The notes: generated by a model from the sequence alone, not told the origin. Counted from the first letter of the stretch, positions 35,560-43,668 are shown. The stretch is 64,000 bases of DNA from Microcoleus sp. EPA2 (GCA_020882975.1 JAHRFD010000026.1:30869-94868), one strand, 5' to 3'. Translations and numbers: made by a program.

Positions 35560-36450
35560 ATGCCAGCAAATTTCCTGCCAACATCCATCGCCCAGCTTAC
35601 AGAATCCACATCCATAGCTTTAGCCCAAAACATTCAACAAACAGTCATTACAACCCCCCTCAGCCCGCAGCCAATTGCCACCACCTACGTCAAGCAAGGT
35701 ACTGGAAACACACCGATTTTGCTAATTCACGGCTTCGACAGTTCGGTGTTTGAATACCGCCGTCTGTTGCCGCTGCTAGCCGAAAAAAATGAAACTTGGG
35801 CGGTGGATTTACTAGGTTTTGGCTTTACGGAAAGATTGGCTGGTTTGCCTTTTAGTGCAAAGGCGATCGGTACTCATCTCTACTATTTTTGGAAAACTCT
35901 AATTTCGCAGCCCGTCATCTTAATTGGTGCCTCAATGGGAGGTGCAGCAGCCATTGATTTCACGCTCAATCATCCTCAACTTGTCAAACAATTAATCTTA
36001 ATAGACAGTGCAGGTTTTGCCATCACTTCTAATAATGGCAAATTTTTAATTCCACCTTTAGGATATTTGGCAACTTCATTTTTACGCAACCCTAAAATTC
36101 GCCAAAATATTAGCCTTAATGCTTATTTTGATAAAACCTTCGCTTCTGTCGATGCCCAAACTTGCGCCGCCCTACACCTAGAGATGCCCAATTGGAATCA
36201 AGCTTTAATTGCTTTTACCAAAAGCGGTGGTTACTGTGGTTTTGGGGAAAAATTGTCGCAGATTCAGCAGCAAACCCTGATTTTGTGGGGAAAACAAGAC
36301 CGAATTTTGGGGACTGCGGATGCAGAAAAGTTTGCCAAGGCGATCGCCAATTCTGAACTAATTTGGATACCCGATTGCGGACACGTTCCCCACTTAGAAA
36401 AACCGCAGATTACCGCCCAACACATTTTAAAATTTATCGCTAATACATAA
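35560..36450 (+). CDS. Alpha/beta hydrolase
   Basis: A 296-residue classical alpha/beta hydrolase. The oxyanion HGF motif is LLIHGFDSSVFEYRRL (about 51-66), the nucleophile is S125 in GASMGGAAA, the acid is in WGKQDRILG (D near 245), and the catalytic His is in CGHVPHLEKP (near 274). The triad is complete. Homologues in cyanobacteria are often listed as haloalkane dehalogenase-like or lactone/epoxide hydrolases, but nothing here fixes the substrate. The gene stands alone, divergent from the feo operon. A strong hairpin with a T-run follows 60 bases after the stop. Confidence 0.82.
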   Translation: MPANFLPTSIAQLTESTSIALAQNIQQTVITTPLSPQPIATTYVKQGTGNTPILLIHGFDSSVFEYRRLLPLLAEKNETWAVDLLGFGFTERLAGLPFSAKAIGTHLYYFWKTLISQPVILIGASMGGAAAIDFTLNHPQLVKQLILIDSAGFAITSNNGKFLIPPLGYLATSFLRNPKIRQNISLNAYFDKTFASVDAQTCAALHLEMPNWNQALIAFTKSGGYCGFGEKLSQIQQQTLILWGKQDRILGTADAEKFAKAIANSELIWIPDCGHVPHLEKPQITAQHILKFIANT

Positions 36451-36513
36451 TCTTTGGGGGATTTTTAGTGGGTGAGTCTGGCTTTTTAAGCTATTTGTTG
36501 GTTTCTATTATGG

Positions 36514-36538
36514 AACAGGCATATTGCCTGTTTTTTTT
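36514..36538. terminator. Rho-independent terminator
   Basis: AACAGGCA and TGCCTGTT form an 8-bp stem with a 3-base loop, followed by eight T residues on the + strand. It closes the hydrolase transcript. Its T-run ends at the stop codon of the converging binding-protein gene (36537), where the reverse strand gives A residues, so it acts best in + direction. Confidence 0.85.
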
Positions 36539-37439
36539 AATTAGATTTACCAAATTTTTCCTGTAAAAACTGCTGTGCAACTTCTCCAGCATCCTGCTGT
36601 TTTCCATCAACTAGGTAATTCATTTTCCGCATCTCTGCTTCTGATATTTTCCCGCCTAATTCTGCGAGGACCGATCGCAATTCTGGGTATTTTGTCAAGA
36701 TTTGCGATCGCACCACAGGCACTGCCTCATAGGAAAGAAAATAATTCTTATCATCTTTGAGCACCACCAAACCGAAACTTTCAATCAAACCATCAGTAGT
36801 ATTCCCAGCAATCACATCCACCTCTTTTTGTTGCAAAGCCTGCACCAACAAACCTAATAATAATTCCTTCGGTTCTTCCGCAAATTTAATCCCATAAGTT
36901 TTAGCCAATCCCGGAAATCCATCCTCTCTTTCTTTGAACTCTGGTCCAAAACCAGCCCGCAGTTTCGGTGAAACCTTTCCTAATTGCGAAATAGTTTGTA
37001 AATTAAATTTTTTCGCATCATCTCCCCGCATAATAATCGCAAAACTATTATTAAATCCCAGGGGTTCAATCCATTCTGCTTTAAACTGTTGCGGATACTC
37101 CTGTTTGATATAATTAAAGACTTGTTTGGAATCAGAAGTTGTCTTTTGTTTAAGAATATTGGTGTAAGCAGTACCCGTATATTCGACGTACAAATCAATT
37201 TTACCTGCGGCGAGGGATTGATGACAAAGGGAACCTCCCAGATTCAGTTCCCGTTCTACCTTAATATCAGTTTTAGCTTCGATACGGCGCGCTAAAATTT
37301 CGGCCAGAATGACTTGTTCAGAAAAATCTTTCGAGCAAATGACAACTTGTTTTTTGGAACTAGAGGTACATCCTGCTACAGCAAACAAGGAAAGCAGCAA
37401 GCAGGAGTAGAAAAAAAAATCGTTCTTAGATATTCTCAT
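36537..37439 (-). CDS. Osmoprotectant/quaternary-amine ABC transporter binding lipoprotein
   Basis: A 300-residue lipoprotein: a signal peptide with lipobox VAGC (C24), then the OpuAC/ProX-like substrate-binding domain, seen in VICSKDFSEQVILAEILARRIE at the start, LYVEYTGTAYTNIL, and the second-lobe ESFGLVVLKDDKNYF. The family binds glycine betaine, choline or similar compounds outside the membrane and hands them to an OpuA/OsmF-type ABC transporter. No permease or ATPase gene is adjacent, so this is an orphan copy in the window. The gene is followed by nothing else on its strand for 1 kb upstream. Confidence 0.82.
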   Translation of the reverse strand: MRISKNDFFFYSCLLLSLFAVAGCTSSSKKQVVICSKDFSEQVILAEILARRIEAKTDIKVERELNLGGSLCHQSLAAGKIDLYVEYTGTAYTNILKQKTTSDSKQVFNYIKQEYPQQFKAEWIEPLGFNNSFAIIMRGDDAKKFNLQTISQLGKVSPKLRAGFGPEFKEREDGFPGLAKTYGIKFAEEPKELLLGLLVQALQQKEVDVIAGNTTDGLIESFGLVVLKDDKNYFLSYEAVPVVRSQILTKYPELRSVLAELGGKISEAEMRKMNYLVDGKQQDAGEVAQQFLQEKFGKSN

Positions 37440-37593
37440 GAGTTTACTATGTTTTGAATTCTACAAGGGTTAATAGCCATAGCTAAAAATTAATCGGTAA
37501 TAACCGAAATGAGCAATAAAGGTATCCTTTAACCTATGGTAGCAGAAAACGGACAGGTCAATGATAGGGCGATGGAGCAAGTGCGATCGCACA

Positions 37594-38169
37594 TTACCAG
37601 ATAGATTCAAGATTCAAAATAAATCCGGGGAGAACATCTTCACCGGATACACTGGCTCGATATTCCAGCATTTCAACTTCTTGATGGGGACGGTAAATTT
37701 CAACTTGTCGCGATTTGCGATTAATTAACCAACCCAAAATCGCACCATTATCTCGATACTCTTTCATCTTATCCTGAGTTTCTTTCAAACTATCGCTGGG
37801 AGAAAGTAACTCGACGACAAAATCAGGACAAATCGGGGGAAATTTCTGTTGTTGTTCGGGAGTTAGTGCATTCCAGGTTTCTAATTTTACCCAAGAAGCA
37901 TCAGGCGCTCTATTTGCACCATTAGGAAGTTTGAAACCAGTTGAGGAATCAAACACTTTTCCCAATTTATGTTGCTGATTCCAAATCCAAATCTGTGCAG
38001 TTAATCCTGCATTGCTGCTTCCAGCTTCTCCTCCGGCTGGTGACATGATAATTAATTCTCCTTTGGCTGTGCGTTCCAATCTAATATTTTCATTCTCCTG
38101 ACACAGTTGGAAAAACTGATCGTCTGTCAGCTTAATAATGGGGTTGAGGTTGAGAGTGAGGGTAGTCAT
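37594..38169 (-). CDS. Uma2-family putative endonuclease (DUF820)
   Basis: A 191-residue member of the Uma2/DUF820 group, PD-(D/E)xK-fold proteins that are very numerous in filamentous cyanobacteria. Seen: APDASWV with the first acid, CPDFVVELLSPSDSLKET with the catalytic D/E pair, and a C-terminal strand WLINRKSRQVEIYRP where the Lys sits. The true activity and purpose of the family are unknown; many members lie near mobile elements or toxin genes. Here it opens the accessory island. A 233-base gap before the methyltransferase gene shows HIP1 sites but no gene. Confidence 0.85.
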   Translation of the reverse strand: MTTLTLNLNPIIKLTDDQFFQLCQENENIRLERTAKGELIIMSPAGGEAGSSNAGLTAQIWIWNQQHKLGKVFDSSTGFKLPNGANRAPDASWVKLETWNALTPEQQQKFPPICPDFVVELLSPSDSLKETQDKMKEYRDNGAILGWLINRKSRQVEIYRPHQEVEMLEYRASVSGEDVLPGFILNLESIW

Positions 38170-38402
38170 AGGGGTATTTTATCGCGGGCTAAACGACCTT
38201 TATTGGCGATTGTAGCATCGAGTAAGGCTTGAGGGCGATCGCATTTCGTAATAGCTTTGTTTGTGCGGGCTTGGCGGGAGAAAAGGGTGATACCGATTTC
38301 ATTTATTCTAGGGGAAATGAATATCACCATCCATAGGTTCTAATATTGTTAAAATTTATCCTATCAATTCCTATTTTTTGAAGATAAGATGCCTGGTCTA
38401 TA

Positions 38403-39806
38403 TTATAACAAAATAAGTTCTAGTAAAGCTTTGGCTAAATGGTAAACCACAGGAATTGACACAGCATTACCCAATTGATGTTTGGCTGTAGTTTCATTTT
38501 CAGTAATCTTGAACCATTCGGGAAATCCTTGCAATTTTGCGTAATCCTGTGCTGTTAAAGGTTGGAAGTTTTTCTTTTCATAAATTTCCCTAATAAATGT
38601 TTGCTTATATGCTAATGGTTCTTGACATTGAATCGAGATTGTTGCCACAAAGTCTCTAGTTCCAGTTGCAGTCAAAGTGGCGATCGCATCCGCATGAGGT
38701 AAGAAAATTTTAGAAATCCCGTTAATCCCTGAAGAAATTTTAGAGTTCACAAAATCATAGCCTTTCTCATCTACATTTCGCAAAATTTCCTTGTCAACTA
38801 AACTATCTATTTCTGCTTGTTGTAACTCAGGAATTAGTGTTGCTAACACTTTAAATTCTAAAGGATTACCGTCCTTTTCTCCATAAATATTTTTTCTACG
38901 ATTTTTCATAATCGTTTGACAGATTAATTTTTCCCTGCTAGTTGTTTCGATTAAATCCCAAGAATGAATTGCAGTATGTCCATCTCTAATATCAGTAAAT
39001 AAGAAAAAGTCATTTAATTCATCTAACTTTTGAAATCTGCCTCTAGAGCCGGGTATTTTGCCATCAAATAAAACGGTTGGTGAAAATTTTTGCTTCCGAA
39101 AATTGCTAGGCTGAATTCCTGGTATCACATCATAAAGCTTTATAACGCGCTCGATGGGTTTAGGAAATGTGAATCCCCAGCATTTTTCTATGTCATTCCT
39201 AATCCCAACAATAAACATTCTATCTCTATCTTGCGGTAATCCAAAATCATAGGAATTTAGGACTTCGTATTTGACAACATAACCAGATGATGTTAAATTA
39301 TTAATTATGTATTTCAAGCTGTCTATATTTCTTGGTTCGGTCAAGCCTTTGACATTTTCAAATATAAAAGCTTTGGGACGATTAGCTTTGACTACCCTAA
39401 ATACGTCTATCCATAACTGGCCTCTTGGGTCGTCCAAACCTTGCATTTTACCTGCGATCGACCAAGGCTGACAGGGAACACCACCCACTAATACATCTAT
39501 CGGAAAAGGCAATTGATTTAGATTGGTAATATCTCCTAAATATACTTCATCTAAGTTGGCATCTTTAATAAAATTATCTCGATAAACTTGAATGGCTTTT
39601 TTATCAATTTCTGAATAGCCTAAGCATTTACAGCCTAATTCTTCCAGAGGAATTCTAAAGCCACCAATTCCAGCAAATAAGTCTACGAACGTTAATTGCG
39701 ATCGGGCAGTTTTAATAGAATTTGGATTGAATAGTTCAAAGAATTCAAGTTGTTGAGCATACATAGTAGGGTTCATTTTATTTTTGTTTTGACTGAAATT
39801 ATACAT
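38403..39806 (-). CDS. DNA (cytosine-5-)-methyltransferase, solitary copy
   Basis: A C5 methyltransferase of about 467 residues: motif I FVDLFAGIGGF, motif IV VGGVPCQPWS with the catalytic Cys (about residue 112), motif VI ENVKGL, motif VIII QDRDRMFIVG and a C-terminal KHQLGNAVSIPV. It methylates cytosine in an unknown target. It is about 94-95 percent identical at protein level (about 25 differences in 455) to the one at 44715-46115, a recent duplication. Unlike that copy it has no restriction gene beside it. The start at 39806 is aligned with the paralogue; ATG 39776 is possible. Confidence 0.9.
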   Translation of the reverse strand: MYNFSQNKNKMNPTMYAQQLEFFELFNPNSIKTARSQLTFVDLFAGIGGFRIPLEELGCKCLGYSEIDKKAIQVYRDNFIKDANLDEVYLGDITNLNQLPFPIDVLVGGVPCQPWSIAGKMQGLDDPRGQLWIDVFRVVKANRPKAFIFENVKGLTEPRNIDSLKYIINNLTSSGYVVKYEVLNSYDFGLPQDRDRMFIVGIRNDIEKCWGFTFPKPIERVIKLYDVIPGIQPSNFRKQKFSPTVLFDGKIPGSRGRFQKLDELNDFFLFTDIRDGHTAIHSWDLIETTSREKLICQTIMKNRRKNIYGEKDGNPLEFKVLATLIPELQQAEIDSLVDKEILRNVDEKGYDFVNSKISSGINGISKIFLPHADAIATLTATGTRDFVATISIQCQEPLAYKQTFIREIYEKKNFQPLTAQDYAKLQGFPEWFKITENETTAKHQLGNAVSIPVVYHLAKALLELILL

Positions 39807-39821
39807 AAGATTATCGCACAT

Positions 39822-39890
39822 CTATTGACTATTTTTTACGTGATGTTCGACATAAGAACGCAGCACAGAATTTTTACTTATAGAATAGCA
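39822..39890 (-). pseudogene. Remnant of a BrnA-like antitoxin gene
   Basis: On the - strand the sequence encodes SVLRSYVEHHVKN followed by a stop, matching the C-terminus of the intact BrnA-like protein at 40870-41160 (VLRSYVEHHIKN). Immediately upstream it also shares the promoter-side text TTCTATAAGTA of that gene. The remnant thus looks like a copy from which the middle was deleted. It sits directly before the solitary methyltransferase start. Confidence 0.6.
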
Positions 39891-40006
39891 CAAAGGGCGA
39901 TCGCCCTGCGAGAATACTCCTCAAAGTCAGATTATGGCGAAAACGGAGGGGCGAGTCAGTCACCAAGGGCTATAATGGTAAAAATAGAGAATAGTGGATA
40001 TTAGCT

Positions 40007-40270
40007 ATGCAGCAAATATTTGAGGCTATATTGAAGGGAAACCTTTTAGAATGGGCTAATGAGGTTCCAAGACAGGGCGATCGCCCTGTCAAAGTTTACG
40101 TTACTTTACAAGAAGAGCGATCGACTTTAAGTGCTGAGCTTCGCCGTCAGAGAATAGTTGAAATATTGGAAAAAATTGCAGCAAGTAATGTCTTTGCTGA
40201 TATTAACGATCCGGTGGAATGGCAGCGAGAGTTGCGTCAAGATCGTCCACTTCCAGGTAGGGATGAATAA
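40007..40270 (+). CDS. Antitoxin-like protein paired with VapC
   Basis: An 87-residue protein that I cannot place in a named family beyond its position. It has an N-terminal helix (MQQIFEAILKGNLLEW), a strand with the HIP1-encoded GDRPVKVYVTL, and a charged C-terminal helix ending VEWQRELRQDRP, the typical toxin-clasping tail. Its TAA stop shares one base with the ATG of the PIN-domain gene. This overlap and small size make it the antitoxin of a VapBC-type pair; it probably represses the pair's promoter. Confidence 0.7.
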   Translation: MQQIFEAILKGNLLEWANEVPRQGDRPVKVYVTLQEERSTLSAELRRQRIVEILEKIAASNVFADINDPVEWQRELRQDRPLPGRDE

Positions 40271-40635
40271 TGCTGCTTGACAGTAATATTATTATCTACG
40301 CTTCCCAGCCAGAAAACCCGCAGATTAGGCAGTTTATTGGCGAACATGACATATTTGTATCAGCAATAAGTTACGTTGAAGTGCTGGGTTATCATCGGCT
40401 AACGGAAGAGTATAGATTGTACTTTGAGGAATTCTTTGGTGTGGTGGAGGTTTTACCAATTTCTAACGCTGTACTCGATCGCGCAGTGCTGTTGCGACAG
40501 ATGAGGAGAATGACACTAGGGGATGCTATTATTGCGGCAACAGCTTTGGTATATGGCAGAACTTTAGTGACAAGAAATATAGGGGATTTTCGGTGGATTG
40601 CTGAACTCACACTGATTAACCCGTTTGAGGTTTAA
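40270..40635 (+). CDS. vapC: VapC-type PIN-domain toxin
   Basis: A 121-residue PIN ribonuclease. The acidic residues of the active site are D4 (LLDSN), E37 (SYVEVLGY), D85 (TLGDAIIAA) and D106 (NIGDFRW), all in place for metal-dependent RNA cleavage. Such toxins cut tRNA or rRNA and stop growth when the antitoxin is lost. It overlaps the antitoxin gene by one base. The set is intact, unlike the remnants around it. Confidence 0.85.
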   Translation: MLLDSNIIIYASQPENPQIRQFIGEHDIFVSAISYVEVLGYHRLTEEYRLYFEEFFGVVEVLPISNAVLDRAVLLRQMRRMTLGDAIIAATALVYGRTLVTRNIGDFRWIAELTLINPFEV

Positions 40636-40694
40636 GAAAGAGGGGCGATCGTACTTTGGGAAGATAAGGGCGATCGCCTGTGATTCTATTTCAA

Positions 40695-40901
40695 CTACGC
40701 AAACATCGATCGACCTTTCGGTTGTGGAATAGGATGACCCACTGCGTTAGCCGTTTCTATCCACTCCTGCATCATAATCTCTAGATTTTGCAGTGCTTCT
40801 TGATAATTTTCGCCATCCGCAGCACATCCCGGCAATTCAGGTAGTTGGGCAATAAATGCCTGGTCTTCCTCACTCCAGTAAATGATTACTTCGTACTTCA
40901 T
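40695..40901 (-). CDS. HicB-family antitoxin-like protein
   Basis: A 68-residue HicB-like protein (YEVIIYWSEEDQAFIAQLPELPGCAADGENYQEALQNLEIMMQEWI), the partially degraded RNase H fold of HicB antitoxins. It lacks the usual C-terminal DNA-binding domain and no HicA toxin gene is beside it. Its start lies inside the end of the BrnA-like gene (32-base overlap), so the two are expressed together. Confidence 0.8.
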   Translation of the reverse strand: MKYEVIIYWSEEDQAFIAQLPELPGCAADGENYQEALQNLEIMMQEWIETANAVGHPIPQPKGRSMFA

Positions 40902-41160
40902 TATTGTTCTTTATGTGATGTTCAACATAAGAGCGCAGCACAGCATTCATCAGAGATTGATAACCTTTTCCTTGACTTTTAAACCAATCTAATACATCGC
41001 GATCGACTCTTAAAGAAATAGCGTGTTTGGTCAGTGGTTTTACCTGTTTTGCTTGTGACCAGAAACTCGCATCTAATTCAGAAATATCAGATGTATCGAT
41101 CGCAGATTCTGGAATGTTTTCTAATTCTTCAAGTCGTTTGGGCGAGATAGTCATATTCAA
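40870..41160 (-). CDS. BrnA-like antitoxin
   Basis: A 96-residue protein of the BrnA antitoxin type: an acidic N-terminus (ISELDASFWSQAKQ), then KHAISLRVDRDVLDWFKSQGKGYQSLMNAVLRSYV, a ribbon-helix-helix DNA-binding domain. BrnA normally neutralises the RNase BrnT encoded just upstream; no BrnT is present here. Instead it overlaps a HicB-like gene by 32 bases. Either the toxin has been lost or the two make a new arrangement. Confidence 0.8.
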   Translation of the reverse strand: MNMTISPKRLEELENIPESAIDTSDISELDASFWSQAKQVKPLTKHAISLRVDRDVLDWFKSQGKGYQSLMNAVLRSYVEHHIKNNNEVRSNHLLE

Positions 41161-41322
41161 ACGGCAGAAAATTGTATATACAAAACGTATCTACTTATAG
41201 AATAGCATAAAGGGCGATCGCATTCCTACTCATCTGCCTCCAATCCTGAAATGTAGGTGACATATGCGATCCAACAAGCGAACGCTAGCTTAATGTAACT
41301 CGATCTCAAAGTCCCTTGACAC

Positions 41323-41339
41323 TATCAAATAGTTTGATA
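41323..41339. promoter_or_regulatory. Operator-like palindrome in the PadR promoter
   Basis: TATCAAA-TAG-TTTGATA is a perfect palindrome with 7-bp arms. It lies between TTGACA (41316-41321, good -35) and TATACC (41338-41343, possible -10), 41 bases before the PadR-family gene. A regulator bound here would block RNA polymerase, so autorepression by the PadR protein is the obvious reading. Confidence 0.6.
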
Positions 41340-41379
41340 TACCATTGGGTATGAGATGAACATCAAATGACAGGAGAGT

Positions 41380-41724
41380 ATGAAAAAGAATCAAGATAGC
41401 ATTTTTGATTTGTCCCCAAAAGAAGAAGCTGTACTCACATCAGTCTTTCACCGTGAACGTTACGGCCTGGAGATTATTGAGGCGGTGAAGGAGGCGAGTG
41501 GCGGGAAAATTAAACTCGGCTTTGGTTCTCTGTACCCAACCCTCCACAAGCTAGAGGAGAAAGGCTATTTAGAAGCACGCTGGGGTGATGAGACGCCGGA
41601 AGAAAGAGGAGGTGCGCGACGGAGGTACTACAGGATTACAGGGTTAGGTCAGAAAGTTCTAGCTGAAAAACAGCAATTTCTCAACGATCTGGCTGGGTGG
41701 GAACCAGCTTGGGGAGGGGTATAA
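41380..41724 (+). CDS. PadR-family transcriptional regulator
   Basis: A 114-residue winged-helix protein of PadR type: LSPKEEAVLTSVFHRERYGLEIIEAVKEASGGKIKLGFGSLYPTLHKLEEKGYLEARWG is the helix-turn-helix and wing, followed by RRRYYRITGLG and a short dimerisation helix. It has a CAGGAG ribosome site seven bases before ATG. Its partner, a membrane protein gene, starts one base after its stop, a frequent pairing in which PadR controls a membrane protein. An operator-like palindrome overlaps its promoter. Confidence 0.85.
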   Translation: MKKNQDSIFDLSPKEEAVLTSVFHRERYGLEIIEAVKEASGGKIKLGFGSLYPTLHKLEEKGYLEARWGDETPEERGGARRRYYRITGLGQKVLAEKQQFLNDLAGWEPAWGGV

Positions 41725-41725
41725 G

Positions 41726-42394
41726 ATGAACGAGAAAATGTTGTTAAGCAAAGACCAACTTATAATAGCCAGCATAGGTATCATCTCATTAATTTTCTTT
41801 AGCTTTATTATTGGTGATATGCTGGGTATAGTCTGCCTTTTCTCTAATCATACCCTAGCAAAGACGCTATTTGGCATATTTCTGTTTTTTCCTGCCACTT
41901 TCATATTTTTTGTGGGACTTCTTTTGATGTCTTATGGAGTTTTTCATTATCTTTGTGATGGTCGAGATACAGCGCCAGAAAAAGGCAGTAAAATGATTCT
42001 AAATTCCGTAGTTTCCATTTTTTTTCCTGGTATCTTCATTCTGGTGACTGATGTTATTTTTCTCAAAGTTCCATTTGGCATCCATCTGTTGTTTAGTTAC
42101 TGCTTCTTACTGCTTTTGCTATTTGCAACGCAGGTTTACAGAGAATGGTCAGCCATACCAGAACAAGATGCGAAGGCTCGGTTCATTGTTTTTCTTGAAA
42201 ATATCGTTCCAATACAATTTCAGGAAGAGTGGCTGGGTGATTTGCAAGAGCATTATCATGAGTTAATCAAGGATAGCACTCCACTGTGGAAGGTATATTT
42301 GATAATCTTATTCACAGGTTTAGGTTTAATCCGCTCTTACCTCTGGTTGAAAGTCTATAAGTTAGTTTCACGATGGATGATCAGAGCAAAATAG
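41726..42394 (+). CDS. Membrane protein encoded with PadR
   Basis: A 222-residue protein with four to five hydrophobic segments (about 13-33, 42-68, 92-112, 113-132 and 185-205). A short cytoplasmic part between the fourth and fifth reads IVPIQFQEEWLGDLQEHYHEL, a helical motif like the permease-prefix domains encoded after PadR-type regulators. I do not recognise a specific function. It starts one base after the padR-like stop, so they are one unit. Confidence 0.7.
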   Translation: MNEKMLLSKDQLIIASIGIISLIFFSFIIGDMLGIVCLFSNHTLAKTLFGIFLFFPATFIFFVGLLLMSYGVFHYLCDGRDTAPEKGSKMILNSVVSIFFPGIFILVTDVIFLKVPFGIHLLFSYCFLLLLLFATQVYREWSAIPEQDAKARFIVFLENIVPIQFQEEWLGDLQEHYHELIKDSTPLWKVYLIILFTGLGLIRSYLWLKVYKLVSRWMIRAK

Positions 42395-42450
42395 GTTTTC
42401 TTGGGATAGACGCTATAGCTAACAAGCAACGGTGAGAATTCTAGAAAAAA

Positions 42451-42474
42451 GGCACCGATAACTAACCTGGTGCC
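42451..42474. repeat. Hairpin before a small membrane gene
   Basis: GGCACC and GGTGCC form a 6-bp stem around 12 bases. AAAAAA precedes it on the + strand, so on the - strand the hairpin is followed by TTTTTT and would terminate transcription. There is no - strand gene ending nearby (the next, DUF5615, ends 500 bases away). Confidence 0.4.
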
Positions 42475-42507
42475 TGCATTGAATAAAACACACACTGATT
42501 CTAACAT

Positions 42508-42747
42508 ATGCGACAGCTCAAAAGTTCTCATGGTGTCAGAGTTCCAAACTCTCAACGCCGTCAGTTTTTTGCTACCCAAATTTTACTGGTCAAGATGGCA
42601 ATTATTTGCTTTGCAGGTGGTGTGACTATTTACTATCAACAAAGTGTAATAGTCGGTACATTCGCGTCAATGATTGCAGGGTGTACTGTAGAAATAATTG
42701 ATGCTTGGCGCGAACAACACAACGATCGAAAACTGAAAAAAATGTGA
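42508..42747 (+). CDS. Small membrane protein
   Basis: A 79-residue protein with a basic N-terminus (VPNSQRRQFFATQ) and two short hydrophobic segments (about 25-42 and 45-60) ending in a charged tail (DAWREQHNDRKLKKM). I do not recognise it. It lies alone between two - strand/+ strand accessory genes. Confidence 0.45.
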   Translation: MRQLKSSHGVRVPNSQRRQFFATQILLVKMAIICFAGGVTIYYQQSVIVGTFASMIAGCTVEIIDAWREQHNDRKLKKM

Positions 42748-42819
42748 CGAGGGTGAAGTAATTTTGTGTTAGGGGTAAGGCAAGCCCTACCCCTATCAAA
42801 TAAGAAGTTGGTTATAAAG

Positions 42820-42979
42820 CAATACGGTTCAGATAAGACCGATCCCCCCTAGCTAAGAGGGCGGGCACGGGGGCACCGCCCCTACAAAGGGGGGAACAAG
42901 AAGTTACTCAAAGTCCCCCTTCTTAAGGGGGATTTAGGGGGATCTCCGGGGAATCAACACTGTTAACTGAACCGTATTG
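42820..42979. mobile_element. MITE-like element, 160 bp, with 10-bp target duplication
   Basis: Its ends are perfect 13-bp inverted repeats (CAATACGGTTCAG and its complement). The inside carries a GATCCCCC-type core (42841-42945). Directly outside are two identical copies of GGTTATAAAG (42810-42819 and 42980-42989), a clean 10-bp target-site duplication. It has no coding frame and needs a transposase in trans. The right copy of the duplication contains the stop codon of the DUF5615 gene. Confidence 0.85.
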
Positions 42980-42981
42980 GG

Positions 42982-43329
42982 TTATAAAGGTAGGTACTGA
43001 ACGCGGTTAACTAAATCTTCAGGTTCGCTAACCTTAGCAACAATTTCCAAGTCACGAATGCAATCACCAAAAGTTACATTCTGTTGATGGGCATAGATAA
43101 CGCCAGAAAAATTTACTTCTGCTTGCTGGCGGCTGTTAGCTATGGCTAAAAAATCTTCGTCTTGTGTAAAAACAACGCGCTGAAGATCGGTTGCGCGATC
43201 GAGTATAATAGGGTCTGGCGTGTTTTGATGGTTATCTTCTTGAGTTCTCAAAACATCTACATCTCTTTGTCTCAGTTTATTTGTAATCGGTACAGGCACA
43301 TTCTCATCCATGTACAAAGCTATACTCAT
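42982..43329 (-). CDS. DUF5615 PIN-like protein, probable toxin
   Basis: A 115-residue member of DUF5615 with a PIN-like fold: LYMDENVPVP at the N-terminus and VVFTQDEDFLAIA in the middle supply the acidic residues. Such genes almost always follow a DUF433 antitoxin gene, as here with a 4-base overlap. A MITE inserted at its 3' end; the target duplication keeps the stop codon, so the reading frame is intact. Confidence 0.82.
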   Translation of the reverse strand: MSIALYMDENVPVPITNKLRQRDVDVLRTQEDNHQNTPDPIILDRATDLQRVVFTQDEDFLAIANSRQQAEVNFSGVIYAHQQNVTFGDCIRDLEIVAKVSEPEDLVNRVQYLPL

Positions 43330-43643
43330 TTAATTAATCCTTGGGCGCGGAGTTTTTTAGCCGCTTGAGATTCGCCCGCTTCTAATCGCAACTTTTCGGC
43401 ATACTCAAATCGGCGCTGCATATCTGCATCAAGCTCTTGTTTGCGATCCCAGTAGTAGGCTAAAGCAGAGTAAATTTTACTCAAAGTTAGGTGAGGATAG
43501 CTTTCCAGTAATTCTTCATGACTCAAGCTGTAAGCTTTTACCGAAGTCATTAATTCAACTACTTTCATCGTAGTCCCTGTGATGATAGGCACATTCTTCT
43601 CATCTAATTCTATGTATTTATATTCGGTTGCAGTTAGTGGCAT
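43326..43643 (-). CDS. DUF433 antitoxin
   Basis: A 105-residue DUF433 (VapB45-like) protein: YIELDEKNVPIITGTTMKVVELMTSVKAYSLSHEELLESYPHLTLSKIYSALAYYWDRKQELD is the helix-turn-helix DNA-binding domain. It is the likely antitoxin and autorepressor of the DUF5615 gene, with which it overlaps by four bases (ATGA). Confidence 0.85.
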   Translation of the reverse strand: MPLTATEYKYIELDEKNVPIITGTTMKVVELMTSVKAYSLSHEELLESYPHLTLSKIYSALAYYWDRKQELDADMQRRFEYAEKLRLEAGESQAAKKLRAQGLIK

Positions 43644-43668
43644 AGTTTACCTCGTTCATGGATATAAT

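Noticed and set aside
38200..38370. About 50-codon frame on the - strand before the methyltransferase
   Set aside because: HIP1-rich, weak start, no similarity recognised; likely chance.
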